A stretch of DNA of 64,000 bases from an uncultured Planctomycetaceae bacterium (GTDB lineage Bacteria; Planctomycetota; Planctomycetia; Planctomycetales; Planctomycetaceae). The position numbers and the translations under genes were made by a program. Positions 45,375 through 54,880 of the stretch are shown in pieces. The notes beneath the pieces are model-generated. The model had not been told where the DNA came from and did not search any database. It worked only from the letters and a program-made list of their open reading frames with translations. The stretch spans positions 205,001 through 269,000 of the forward strand of contig CALSLT010000002.1 in the NCBI GenBank assembly GCA_943787265.1, given 5' to 3'. Each line of letters opens with the position of its first letter. Position 1 is the stretch's first letter.

Positions 45375-46103
45375 TTACTGCTTCTCAGGGACGATGGCGT
45401 TGTGATAGACGTCTTGAACATCGTCACACTCATTGAGCATCGCCATAAACTTTTCGAACGCAGGCAAGTCATCTTCGCTGATCTCAGCATTCGCTTGAGG
45501 AATGAATGTGACTTCCTGGACTTCGAGTTCCACATCTGGAAACGCTTCCTGCATCGCCTGCGTGGCCTTGAAGAACTCGCTGGCCGGAGCGAACAGTGTT
45601 AGCTGGCCTTCCTTGTCTTCGATGTCGTCGACGTCAACGTCTGCATCCAGCATCGCTTCCAGTACCTGATCTTCGTTGTCGCCTTTGAACGACAGAACTG
45701 CCAGATGATCGAACAGATGTGCGACTGAACCTGCCGGACCAAGCTTTGAACCGGTCTTGGTGAAACAGTTTCGAACGTCTGTGATCGTTCGATTGGGATT
45801 GTCGGTCAGGCAATCGACAATTACCGAGCATCCGCTCGGGCCGAAGCCTTCGTAGCGTGCCGCCGAATAATCTTCTCCGCCAGTTCCTTTGGCTTTTTCA
45901 ATGGCCTTTTCGATGACGTGACTGGGAACTTGCTCCCGCTTGGCTCTGTCGATCAGGCTGCGCAGCCCTGGATTGGCTTCCGGGTCTGGCACCCCGTTTC
46001 TCGCCGCCATGTAGAGCTGTTTTCCGTACTTCGAGTAGAGCTTGGACTTCTGCCCCGCCGTCTTCATGATCGAGTGCTTGCGGTTTTCGAAACTTCTTCC
46101 CAT
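45375..46103 (-). CDS. YebC/PmpR-family regulatory protein
   Basis: 242 residues. The N-terminal segment MGRSFENRKHSIMKTAGQKS replaces the common MAGHSKWANIKHRK form but keeps the pattern; YMAARNGVPDPEANPGLRSL and YEGFGPSGCSVIVDCLTDN are diagnostic. The three-domain YebC fold runs to the end (NECDDVQDVYHNA). Family members act as transcription regulators or as factors relieving ribosome stalling at proline stretches (the YeeN/YebC types). Unlike the E. coli case it is not next to ruvC. Confidence 0.92.
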   Translation of the reverse strand: MGRSFENRKHSIMKTAGQKSKLYSKYGKQLYMAARNGVPDPEANPGLRSLIDRAKREQVPSHVIEKAIEKAKGTGGEDYSAARYEGFGPSGCSVIVDCLTDNPNRTITDVRNCFTKTGSKLGPAGSVAHLFDHLAVLSFKGDNEDQVLEAMLDADVDVDDIEDKEGQLTLFAPASEFFKATQAMQEAFPDVELEVQEVTFIPQANAEISEDDLPAFEKFMAMLNECDDVQDVYHNAIVPEKQ

Positions 46104-46720
46104 AGCGATTATCTTTTGTCGTGTATCAGATTGTTTGAAATTCAGATCGATGGAGTCTTACGCGACAAGTGCAAAAAGAGCGCGTAAGTCTCCAGACTGG
46201 CGAATGGTCGCATCGATCGATCTTATGATCAATCAACCACAGCGCTTTCCGAATCCGTTTTCAACGTCCTGCGGGAGAACCGCGAAGGAAACAAGGGCAT
46301 TTCAGCTTTCCAGCCTCTTCACAGAAACGATGAAAATGGCCAATTGGATTCAATTCTGCCTGCAGAGATCGTGTCCAAAAAATGGCTCACGGCCACAATC
46401 TACTGAAGATAGATTTCGAGCTGTCAATTCGCGGATCGCGTACTTTCACTGCAGTCGCACATGCTGAGTCCCCTCGGGCGGGTCTGGCACAGGACAGGTG
46501 TGCAAATTTCGTTTGGCACAAATTCGCCTTTGCGCTGGTCAAAGTAATGAGTTAGAAGCCTTCCAACTTCTATATTGAAGTCATGATGTATGGGCTTGCT
46601 GTCTGACCTGCCGTCCATTTCCGAACAGAAAACACTGCACCGCGACACCGGACGCTACTCGCTGGATTCAGATGAGTAGCCGGGCGAGTTGTGTCGCGAT
46701 CGTGTGGAGAAAAGACTCCC
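46104..46720. other. 617-base divergent intergenic region containing a dispersed repeat
   Basis: Apart from the repeat at 46261-46342 I find no gene. A 74-codon minus-strand frame (46648-46424) has Cys/Arg-rich, unlikely composition and no SD. It should contain the promoters for the YebC-family gene and the hybrid kinase. Confidence 0.4.
46261..46342. repeat. 80-bp dispersed repeat, copy 2
   Basis: Same element as 18343-18422: starts TCAACGTCCTGCGGGAG and ends CACAGAAACGATGAAAATGG. Between conserved ends the two copies differ by scattered substitutions and a one-base gap. Here it is between divergent genes. Confidence 0.7.
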
Positions 46721-49700
46721 ATGCCTAAGCGTGCTCAGAGTGTCCAAAGCAGAACAATCTTGCGGGTTGATGCCGGGGAATCACTTTTTGACACGCTGGC
46801 GACGGGGCGACGCCAGCGTGCATCTCACGTCGCTGTCTTCGAGAAAGAACGCTGCTTGGGCGTATCAAGTATTCACTACTCCAGCTTGTTGACGAGAAGC
46901 TCAACATTCGGGGAGCTGGTTGAAGAGCAGCGTTGCGTCAATATTTCAGAATCGGCAACTGTTGAAGAAATCGGTCGAGCGTTTGCGGACTCCGATGTGG
47001 AAGCTCAGGTCGTCCATACTGATGAAGGCGACTTTGTTGGCGTTGTGACTCGCCAAAGTCTGCTCGAAGCACTTCTTGACAATCAGGGATCGGAAAACCA
47101 GGCAGCAGGTCGTCGCGAAACGTCCGCCGTTAGTCAGAGTGAATCGCTGCTGGCAGGAGAAAAGCGAGTTCTTGAGGCCATTGCAACGTCGCGTTCGCAG
47201 GATGGCGGCTTGACCGAGTTGGTGGAGTTTGTCGAATCACAATCGGACGGTGCGCTCTGTTCGATTTTGCTGATCGACGAGACCGGAGAATGCTTATGGA
47301 AAGGGGCTTCGCCCAGCTTGCCAGAGGAATTTGCCAAAGCGATTGACGGATTGGCAATTGGGCCAAATGCAGGAGCGTGCGGAACGGCGGCATTTCTGAA
47401 TCAGGTAGTGATCGTCCCCGAAGTGGCCACCGACCCAATTTGTGTCAACGTTCGCGATCTGGCCTTAAAGCACGAAATCCGCGCATGCTGGTCCTGCCCG
47501 ATACATTCATCGTCTGGAGATATACTCGGGACGATCGCAATGTACTACCAGCAGTCTGGAAACCCGGATGAGTTCCACAGAATCCTGATCGAACGAGCTG
47601 TGGATCTGGCAACGATCGTCATCGAGCGACGGAACGCGGTAAGCGATCTGGCTCGCAGTGAAAAAAGACTAAGTCGCGCTCAGCAGATTGCTCATGTTGG
47701 CAGTTTTGAGTTGGCTGCGAACGGTTCGCCCACCTACTGGTCCGATGAATGCTTTCGGATCATCGGTCTCGAACCTGACAGCGGACTGCCGACTCGCGAG
47801 CACTTTCTGGAAAATGTCATACATCCCGACGATCGCGCGTTGAACCAGCGAATCGTTCAGAAGGCTCTGCGGGAATGTTCTGACTTCGACTACGAGTACC
47901 GCATACGCCGCCCAGACGGCTCGGTCCGGTGGGTCAACGCTCGCGGTAAGCCTGTTTGCAATTCTGACAACAGGACCGTGTTTGTCGAAGGAACGTTTCT
48001 GGACATTACCGAAACAAAAATCGCTTTCGACCTATTGGTGCAGCAGAAATATGCGATATCAATGGCGATGCCAGGAATTTCATGCCTGGATCTGTCAGGG
48101 CGATACGTTGAGGTCAACGACCACTATGCTGATGCACTCGGCTACGAACCCGCCGAACTCATTGGCAGCGAGTGGGGCCCGACGATACATCCGGAAGATC
48201 TCCCTCGAGCCATGTCGGCATACGAAACGATGTGCCGCGACGGCAAAGGCGAACTCGAAGCCCGGGCTGTTCGCAAGGACGGGTCGTTGTTTCACAAGCG
48301 TGTGCTGATGGTCAGAATCGAAGACGCAGATGGTGAGATGACCGGATACCACTGTTTTATGAGGGACATCACGGAGCGGAAGCAGGCCGAGGACGCATTG
48401 CGTGCCTCGGAGACAAGAAGTCGAACGTTGCTTGAGGGATCGCCGGTCTGTACGAAGATCATTGATCTTGATTCCAAGCTCCAATACATGAGTGCGGCCG
48501 GGCAGAATCAGCTGAAAATCGACGACATCGAACCTTTCTACGGAACCACATTTCCTCCGGAGCTGTATCCGGAAGCCTGGCGTGCGCCAGTTACTGAACG
48601 TCTCGAACGAGCCAAGGCCGGAGAAATTTGCAGTCTGGAATGCCCCGTTCGAGATACGGACGGAATCGAGGTCTGGTACGAGACGACCTTTGTGCCTGCC
48701 TGCGACGAGGATGGTTCGATTCAGTATGTCATCGTGACGTCGGTAAATACGACTCAGCGAAGACAGGCCGAGCAAGAGGCACGCACTCATCGAGACGAGC
48801 TCGCACACGTCTCACGTGTAAGCACCATGGGCGAACTGGCGACAGGCATCGCCCATGAACTCAACCAGCCGCTGACGGCGATCGCGTCGTACAGCTATGT
48901 GGCGGGCATGATTCTCGAACAGAGTACTCCAGACCTGGTGAAACTTAATGAGATTTTTGGCCATCTTGAGGATCAGGCCTTTCGGGCGGGTGAAATCGTA
49001 CGACGGCTGAGAGAGTTCGTGACAAAGGCGGACTCTGCCCGAACAAGAGTTGATCTGAACCAACTCGTCCGCGATGTGGCCAGGTTTGTCGAACCGGACA
49101 TCCGACACGCGGGTGTCACCCTGAAGATGAATCTCGAGCAGTCTCCTCCGCTGGTACTTGTAGACACCATCCAGATTCAACAAGTCATGGTGAACTTGAT
49201 CAGAAACGCAATCGACGCGATGAAAGAAACACCAGTCAGCGAACGCGAGGTCGCTGTCGCAACTCGAATTCTTCAAGACGGCCAGGCCGAAGTGGTCGTG
49301 AGCGATCGTGGTAAAGGCCTCGATAAGAACGAACTCGAGCAGGTGTTCAATGCCTTCTTCTCAACAAAGCAGGAAGGCATGGGCATGGGGCTGCCGATCA
49401 GTCGATCCATCGTTGAAGCTCATGGCGGAAAACTCTGGTCAAAGTCAAACACTGGTCCCGGTGCGACATTCAGATTTACGATTCCGCAAGAGAACGGTTG
49501 CAGCTCCGATCGAACTCCGACCGTTTTCATTGTCGATGACGAAGTTGCGGTGCGAGACTCTTTAAGCATGGTCGTGCAGACTCTGGGCGTTACAGCAAAG
49601 TGCTATTCTTCACCCGTCGAATTCCTCGATGTCATCGAATCGTTTGACACTTCGTGCGCTGTTTGCCTCATTGTCGATGTGCAGATGCCTGACATCACCG

Positions 49701-49906
49701 GCTTGGAACTGCTGGATGAGCTCGCCACATTGAACAAGGCAATTCCAGCAATAATGATCACAGGACATGGCAACGCGGCACTCAGAGAACAGGCGAAAGA
49801 ACTCGGCGCCGTCGCGTTTCTCGAAAAGCCATTCCGCCCCGCCGAAGTCCGGGAGTTGATCGGGACACACCTGCAGCAACTTCGTGACATTGAAACTACG
49901 ACGTGA
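46721..49906 (+). CDS. hybrid sensor histidine kinase: CBS pair, GAF, three PAS, HisKA-HATPase, receiver
   Basis: 1061 residues from ATG 46721 (GTG at 46691 also in frame). Order: paired CBS-like domains (about 14-122), GAF (about 147-300; GLAIGPNAGACGTAAFL), PAS 1 (about 320-430), PAS 2 (about 440-555), PAS 3 (about 565-685), HisKA with phospho-accepting His712 in GELATGIAHELNQPLTAI, HATPase (N-box LIRNAIDAM, G1 DRGKGL, G2 GMGMGLPIS), and a C-terminal receiver with Asp986 (LIVDVQMPD) and Lys in LEKPFRP. The kinase core resembles FixL/DctB-type kinases; the receiver has no output domain, so phosphate is probably passed on. Signal unknown. Confidence 0.9.
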   Translation: MPKRAQSVQSRTILRVDAGESLFDTLATGRRQRASHVAVFEKERCLGVSSIHYSSLLTRSSTFGELVEEQRCVNISESATVEEIGRAFADSDVEAQVVHTDEGDFVGVVTRQSLLEALLDNQGSENQAAGRRETSAVSQSESLLAGEKRVLEAIATSRSQDGGLTELVEFVESQSDGALCSILLIDETGECLWKGASPSLPEEFAKAIDGLAIGPNAGACGTAAFLNQVVIVPEVATDPICVNVRDLALKHEIRACWSCPIHSSSGDILGTIAMYYQQSGNPDEFHRILIERAVDLATIVIERRNAVSDLARSEKRLSRAQQIAHVGSFELAANGSPTYWSDECFRIIGLEPDSGLPTREHFLENVIHPDDRALNQRIVQKALRECSDFDYEYRIRRPDGSVRWVNARGKPVCNSDNRTVFVEGTFLDITETKIAFDLLVQQKYAISMAMPGISCLDLSGRYVEVNDHYADALGYEPAELIGSEWGPTIHPEDLPRAMSAYETMCRDGKGELEARAVRKDGSLFHKRVLMVRIEDADGEMTGYHCFMRDITERKQAEDALRASETRSRTLLEGSPVCTKIIDLDSKLQYMSAAGQNQLKIDDIEPFYGTTFPPELYPEAWRAPVTERLERAKAGEICSLECPVRDTDGIEVWYETTFVPACDEDGSIQYVIVTSVNTTQRRQAEQEARTHRDELAHVSRVSTMGELATGIAHELNQPLTAIASYSYVAGMILEQSTPDLVKLNEIFGHLEDQAFRAGEIVRRLREFVTKADSARTRVDLNQLVRDVARFVEPDIRHAGVTLKMNLEQSPPLVLVDTIQIQQVMVNLIRNAIDAMKETPVSEREVAVATRILQDGQAEVVVSDRGKGLDKNELEQVFNAFFSTKQEGMGMGLPISRSIVEAHGGKLWSKSNTGPGATFRFTIPQENGCSSDRTPTVFIVDDEVAVRDSLSMVVQTLGVTAKCYSSPVEFLDVIESFDTSCAVCLIVDVQMPDITGLELLDELATLNKAIPAIMITGHGNAALREQAKELGAVAFLEKPFRPAEVRELIGTHLQQLRDIETTT

Positions 49907-49998
49907 AACGGTTCGCTCCTCTACGAAATGGTGAGCGTCGCGTATCGTTAAGGTTACCGCTGTGACGGGCCGGAAACGCCATTCAGGCTACACAAAGA

Positions 49999-50072
49999 TA
50001 CCCCCGACAGGATTCGAACCTGTGACCCCAGCTTTAGGAAAGCTGTGCTCTATCCAACTGAGCTACGGGGGC
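49999..50072 (-). tRNA. tRNA-Arg (anticodon CCT)
   Basis: On the minus strand a full cloverleaf: acceptor GCCCCCG pairing with CGGGGGT (last pair G-T), D-arm GCTC..GAGC, anticodon stem CAGCT/AGCTG around loop TTCCTAA with CCT at 50036-50038, and T-loop GTTCGAATC. Length 74. The 3' CCA is not encoded. It decodes AGG. Confidence 0.95.
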
Positions 50073-50253
50073 AGGCGGTGGTTGTTACCGCGGGCGGATT
50101 CTGCCAGACGGACACGTTGCTCGCAAGAAGGGCTCGGGTTTTGGTTGGCTCTGAGAGTCGCTCTACCTGGCGGTTTCGCAAGAGTTTTGGACTGCGAAGA
50201 TGAGGTGGGCATTGGGCCTGTAAGACGTCCCGAACAACGCTGCCCGCAGCAAA

Positions 50254-51204
50254 TTACCGCTTGTTCTTGGTCGAGGCCACTTTGGAGGCGATTCGGCTTA
50301 GCACCTGATTGGCTCGGACTTCGCCTTCCTGACGGGCGTGGTGATAGGCGGCCTGCATTCGGCTGACCAGATTCTGCATCGACGATCGGTAGATTTCGAA
50401 TTCCTGCCGAGCCGATTCCATTCCGTCGAAGGTGGTTCGCGGGATGACGTACGACTTTCGGATATCGACGAACCAGCGTTTCTTGCCAGCGTAGCTCGTT
50501 TCTCCCGCATCCATTTCTTTGATGTATCGAGCAAGTCGTGTTGCTGCATCGCGGAGAGCTCGCCGAGCTTCCTGCCAGTCGTCCTGGTCTGACCGGTCTG
50601 AATAGAGTCGCTCGTCGGTGCCAAGGTCCCGATTCATAGTTCCGAGCCGCACCTGCAAGTCGAGCAACTGTTTCTGCAAGCTCTGAAGTTGCCGCTCGGC
50701 CTGGACGCTGCCTTTCCAGTCGCGTTCCATGCTGTCGAAGATTTCGTCGATCTGATCGTCCGTGAAGTCTGTCTCTGGTTCGTTCTGCGGTGCTCCGGGA
50801 TAGTAGTTTTGAGCAGCCTGCATGGGTGGCGGATCGACATAGATCACGATGTTCGGATCAGCTCCGGCCGGTGCGACTGTAATTGCCTGATCAAAGTAAG
50901 AGGCTGTGCCGCCCTGGCCCTCAAACGAAAAACCAAATAGTGAGCACATCGGCACGCAGGCGGGATCGACTCCCAGCATCTGGGCAACGTATCGCGCAGA
51001 AACAGCGGCGACCGATGGATCAGCGTCTGGCGGTACTTGCAGAACAATCGCGGTGGGCAAATGCTGAGGTTTGAACCAGACCCAGAAGGTTCTTGGCGGA
51101 TCGGTTGGGAGCTGAATCACTTCCCAGGATGCTGACGGCGGCCGCGCTGCGAACGCTGCGCGACAATCGTTTGATGCCGGATTGGGAACGCTGCCCGCGC
51201 TCAT
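50254..51204 (-). CDS. conserved-looking hypothetical protein with coiled-coil half
   Basis: 316 residues, no signal peptide. The first half contains strands such as SWEVIQLPTDPPRTFWVWF and TAIVLQVPPDADPSVAAVSA with Cys residues (DPACVPMCSLFG). The second half (about 150-316) is helical and charged, with heptad-like stretches (SVQAERQLQSLQKQLLDLQ, DWQEARRALRDAATRLARY). It is the last gene after the DUF1549 gene on the same strand, 67 bases apart. Codon use looks normal for the region. No family recognised. Confidence 0.72.
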   Translation of the reverse strand: MSAGSVPNPASNDCRAAFAARPPSASWEVIQLPTDPPRTFWVWFKPQHLPTAIVLQVPPDADPSVAAVSARYVAQMLGVDPACVPMCSLFGFSFEGQGGTASYFDQAITVAPAGADPNIVIYVDPPPMQAAQNYYPGAPQNEPETDFTDDQIDEIFDSMERDWKGSVQAERQLQSLQKQLLDLQVRLGTMNRDLGTDERLYSDRSDQDDWQEARRALRDAATRLARYIKEMDAGETSYAGKKRWFVDIRKSYVIPRTTFDGMESARQEFEIYRSSMQNLVSRMQAAYHHARQEGEVRANQVLSRIASKVASTKNKR

Positions 51205-51270
51205 ATCTCTGTTCCGCTACGTAGAGTGTGCTGAAAATCCTCAACGCTGGCTGCGAGTACTTGCCTGATC

Positions 51271-53769
51271 TTAGTGCTGAAACAGGAATTCGTCTTTATT
51301 AATAATTGCCCAGCAAATGTCTTCGAGGGCTCGTGCCTTGTCCGAATGAGACTCTGTGTAGGCCAGACTGTGATTCAATTCCGATTCGCTTGGGTGACGA
51401 CTCAGCGCCAGTCGGTACAACTCGATGATGATTTCGTTCGTTGGCTGCCCGGACCGAATACTGCGATGCAGTCGGTTGCTACCGTCAGTCAGAAGCTGAT
51501 TGACGAAACTTCCATTGAGCAGTTCAAGAGCTTGCCCCAGACTCGAATCGTCTCCGCGGTCACATTCGCAAACTGACTGACGTTCCGGTTGACCGAAGAC
51601 TTTCAGAAAATCCACCTCGCCGAGTTTTGATCGGTCATGCGGTTGCAGGTCGGGAGCGGGCAGCCACGTCGCCTTGGTATTTGGTGCGACGAGCCCAAAT
51701 TGTTTTGGCCGTCCCGCCACCTGACCGAGCGAATCGACAAGTTGCTCCGCAGTCAGTTGGCGTGGCATGTAGCGAGAAAAGTACTTGTTGTCGTCACGGT
51801 TAAAGTCGTTCGGCCGCGAGTCGGCCTGATAGGTTCGGCTGTTGAGAATTGTTCTGAGTATGTGGAGTCGGTCGAAGTTGTGATCAACAAAGTCCTGTGC
51901 GAGTGCATCGAGCAGCGAAGCATTCGCTGGCGGGTTGGAATCTCGAAAATCGTCGAACGGTTCGACGATGCCGCGTCCCATAACCTGAGCCCAGATTCGG
52001 TTCACCTCGACGCGAGCAAAGAAGGGGTTCTCCGGCGATGTCAGCCAGGCTGCGAGTGCTGCTCGCCGATCTGTTGTGTTTGCGATTTCCAGATCGCCGG
52101 TGACGGGAACCCACGGTTTCATGACGCGACCATCCGCCGGATGATGAACCTCGCCGGAATTTCTTGACCAGAGAATCACTTCCTCGGGCTGATCAGTCTT
52201 TCGCCGTTCGACCCGATTGAAGAACGAAGCCAGTCCGTAGTAGTTGCTCTGAGTCCATCGTTCGAACGGATGGTTGTGGCACTTCGCACATTGAATTCGC
52301 GTGCCCATAAACAGTTGAGCGGTCGACTCCATCACGTCCATCGTGTCGCCAGCTGTTCGGTAGTAGTTGCCGGCTGGTGAAGTGATCGTGCTGCCCGATG
52401 CGGTCAGCAGCTCGCGAGCAAACTGGTCGTACGGCATGTTGTTGCTGATCGCCGCCTGCAGCCACTGGCTGTATTTGAAGACGCTGTTCAGCCCGATCTG
52501 CTTTCGAGAAACCCTGAGCAGGTCTCCCCATTTCTGAGACCAGAACAGAGCAAAGTCTGGTCGAGCAAACAGTTCGTCGATCAGCCGCTTTCTCTTGTCC
52601 GAAGAGTTATCCGCCAGAAATCGGTCGGCTTCTTCGATCGTCGGCAGCGTCCCCAGAACGTCGAGATAAACTCGTCGCACGAAGGTTTCGTCGGAGCAAA
52701 CTTCGGCCGGCTGATACTGAAGTTGCTTGAGTTTCTGATCAACGTTTTCGTCGACGTAGTTGAATGTCGGCGGGGCGGTCCACACAAAGTTGTCGACGTC
52801 TTGAACGAACGTCAGCAGCGGCGTCTTGATGAATTCGAGATACCGCACAATCACGGCCGTCTCGCCGCGAGTTGTTCCGGTGATCAGACCACTTGTCGAA
52901 GCATTGGCGATGGTCGGATCGGAAAGTGAAAATTGAGACAAGTGAGTGACGTCTCGAACTGAGCCGTCGGCATATCGGGCTCGAACGCTGAACTGCTGCG
53001 TGTTCGCCGGAAACCGAAGAACGCGATTGACCGATGGGAAGACGTCGATGCCAAGGCAGTCAGCTTCCGGCGGATCGACAGGACAGCCTTCCCCAATCCA
53101 GTCGTGCAACAATGAGTACAACGCGTCACCCTGCTTCAGTCGTCGCCCGCCTGCGTGCGGTATCTGCATCGTCGGCTTGCGAAGCAACAGGCTTTCTGCC
53201 GGGTTGATTGTGTTGACTCGTCGACTCTGCGATTCTCGAACCAGCGACGCACGATCGAACGCCGGTTCAAATCCAAACAGTGAAAGCCGAAACTCGCCCT
53301 TGCCATGAGGCGAGCCGTGACAGGCACCGCCGCTGCAACCAGCTTTGGCCAGAGCGGGAAGCGTTTCGTGCTCGAACGAAACTTTCTGTGAACGAGCCAT
53401 TCCGGAAACTCGAACCGACACAGTCTCGATGAGATCGCCCGATCGAATCTGCACTTTGGTTGTGCCATCAGACTTGGGTGTAACGCGACCGTCCGGAGAA
53501 ACACTGAGTACATCAGCGTTCGCAATCCGATACTCAGCGATCGATGTGACATCTGAAAGTTCGCCATCAGGCCGTCGCCCTGTGACAACCAGCTGTGCTG
53601 AAGATCGAGGGCCGGCCAGCTCGACTTTCTTTGGAAACACGTCCAGTTCTGAAACGCGGAGACTGTTTGAACCGTCGGCCGCACGCGTCGAGTCAGAAGT
53701 CGCCACGCAAATGACAGCCAGCATCGCGAGTGCGAGTAGTCGGCTCAGGCGATCACGATGAAGTTGCAT
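51271..53769 (-). CDS. planctomycete DUF1549/DUF1553 protein with Ig-like and cytochrome-like motifs
   Basis: 832 residues with signal peptide (cleavage about 30). Two bacterial Ig-like (BIG2-type) segments at about 38-122 and 245-330 flank a cytochrome-like region with AGCSGGACHGS (Cys145, CX4CH) . DUF1549 follows (about 345-560; FVRRVYLDVLGTLPTIEEA, and CAKCHNHPFERW near 500), then DUF1553 to the end (EVNRIWAQVMGRGIVEP, SRTYQADSRPN, RLALSRHPSESEL). These proteins are exported and encoded with DUF1501 proteins across planctomycetes; their biochemistry is unknown, although heme binding and polysaccharide breakdown have been suggested. It is the third gene of a minus-strand operon. Confidence 0.9.
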   Translation of the reverse strand: MQLHRDRLSRLLALAMLAVICVATSDSTRAADGSNSLRVSELDVFPKKVELAGPRSSAQLVVTGRRPDGELSDVTSIAEYRIANADVLSVSPDGRVTPKSDGTTKVQIRSGDLIETVSVRVSGMARSQKVSFEHETLPALAKAGCSGGACHGSPHGKGEFRLSLFGFEPAFDRASLVRESQSRRVNTINPAESLLLRKPTMQIPHAGGRRLKQGDALYSLLHDWIGEGCPVDPPEADCLGIDVFPSVNRVLRFPANTQQFSVRARYADGSVRDVTHLSQFSLSDPTIANASTSGLITGTTRGETAVIVRYLEFIKTPLLTFVQDVDNFVWTAPPTFNYVDENVDQKLKQLQYQPAEVCSDETFVRRVYLDVLGTLPTIEEADRFLADNSSDKRKRLIDELFARPDFALFWSQKWGDLLRVSRKQIGLNSVFKYSQWLQAAISNNMPYDQFARELLTASGSTITSPAGNYYRTAGDTMDVMESTAQLFMGTRIQCAKCHNHPFERWTQSNYYGLASFFNRVERRKTDQPEEVILWSRNSGEVHHPADGRVMKPWVPVTGDLEIANTTDRRAALAAWLTSPENPFFARVEVNRIWAQVMGRGIVEPFDDFRDSNPPANASLLDALAQDFVDHNFDRLHILRTILNSRTYQADSRPNDFNRDDNKYFSRYMPRQLTAEQLVDSLGQVAGRPKQFGLVAPNTKATWLPAPDLQPHDRSKLGEVDFLKVFGQPERQSVCECDRGDDSSLGQALELLNGSFVNQLLTDGSNRLHRSIRSGQPTNEIIIELYRLALSRHPSESELNHSLAYTESHSDKARALEDICWAIINKDEFLFQH

Positions 53770-53857
53770 TTGCTTCGTCCGAAGAGTGCGGAAGCCAGAG
53801 TGGATCGCACCGCTCTGTCACAGGAGTGGATGATGGCTACGATCAGCCAGATGCGGC

Positions 53858-54787
53858 CTACGGTTTTGGCACGACATCGAGCGATGTGCCGATTTTTCGT
53901 GACGCGAGCTGAGTTGGCTCGACGTCAAATAAATAAAGGTCAAATTCGCCGTCGCGTTCAGAAACGGTCACAAGCTGCCTGCCGTTGGAGTGCCAGGCGG
54001 GGTAATCGTCTCGTTCTTCTGAATTTGTAATTCTTTGTACGTGCGAGCCGTCAAGATTCATCACGTAGACCTCGTAGTTGCCATCGCGAGTGCTCACAAA
54101 AGCGATTCTCTTCCCATCGGGTGACAGCCGTGGGCGAATATCCATGATCGTGTTTTCGGTGAGCCGTCGTTCGTTCGAACCGTCAGGAGAAACGGAGTAG
54201 AGCTCGTAGTTGTTCTCTCGGCTGTTCGCGAAAACGATCGTCTTTCCATCCGGCGTGAACGTCGGCCAGTTGGTGATCCCCGAGCACTCAGTCAGTTGCT
54301 TCTTGTTCTTGCCGGCCGTGTCGACTGACCAGAGCTGCTGCGGTCCAGTTTCGGCGAAGGCGTAAACGACCGTCTTGCTGTCAGGTGAAAACGTCGGGCT
54401 GCGAGTCCCGCCGCGACCGGGGTGAGTAATAAAGGCGTCCGTGTTTTCGGCGCGATTATGAATAACGAGCCGAGCTGTCAGATTGCCCGTGCATTGTGTG
54501 TAGGCAATCCATTTTCCGTCGAGTGACCAAGCAGGTTCGAGGTTGTGTCGATTGCCTGCGTCTTCAAACACCGGAGTGATCGTTCGATCGTCCATCTTCA
54601 TCTGCAGCATGCGGACGAGATCTGGACCTTCGTCATAGCAATAGACAAGCTTCGCTCCGTTCTCGACAAAGCATGGATCGCGTTTGAGAGCGCCGTCCGT
54701 GGTTAGTCGAATGGGCTCTGCATGCGCATTGGCGAGAAGGCTCAACGATAAAAGAAAAACAACGAAGCCGGTGCGAACATCGAACAT
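53858..54787 (-). CDS. secreted TolB-like PD40 beta-propeller protein
   Basis: 309 residues from ATG 54787, which puts the signal peptide (VVFLLSLSLLANAHA) at the start. PD40 blades repeat: PAWSLDGKWIAYTQ, PTFSPDSKTVVYAF, PTFTPDGKTIVFAN, PRLSPDGKRIAFVSTRDGN and PAWHSNGRQLVTVSERDGE. An in-frame ATG at 54892 overlaps the DUF1501 stop and would add 35 residues encoded by the GAACATC repeat, which looks like readthrough of repeat DNA. Placed between DUF1501 and DUF1549 genes, it may bind a cell-wall or glycan partner of that system. Confidence 0.82.
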   Translation of the reverse strand: MFDVRTGFVVFLLSLSLLANAHAEPIRLTTDGALKRDPCFVENGAKLVYCYDEGPDLVRMLQMKMDDRTITPVFEDAGNRHNLEPAWSLDGKWIAYTQCTGNLTARLVIHNRAENTDAFITHPGRGGTRSPTFSPDSKTVVYAFAETGPQQLWSVDTAGKNKKQLTECSGITNWPTFTPDGKTIVFANSRENNYELYSVSPDGSNERRLTENTIMDIRPRLSPDGKRIAFVSTRDGNYEVYVMNLDGSHVQRITNSEERDDYPAWHSNGRQLVTVSERDGEFDLYLFDVEPTQLASRKIGTSLDVVPKP

Positions 54788-54880
54788 CGAACATTCAACA
54801 CTGAACATCGAAGTTCTGGCACCGCGTGCTTTGCATTCATTGTTCGATGTTGAACGTTCGATGTTGAATGTTCGATGTTC
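54774..54880. repeat. GAACATC/GAACATT-type palindromic repeat cluster
   Basis: Short units GAACATCGAACATTCAACA on one arm (54774-54812) and TTGTTCGATGTTGAACG and its variants on the other (54838-54880) form a large imperfect palindrome with a 25-base loop. It starts at the DUF1501 stop codon and covers the start region of the TolB-like gene. Confidence 0.75.
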
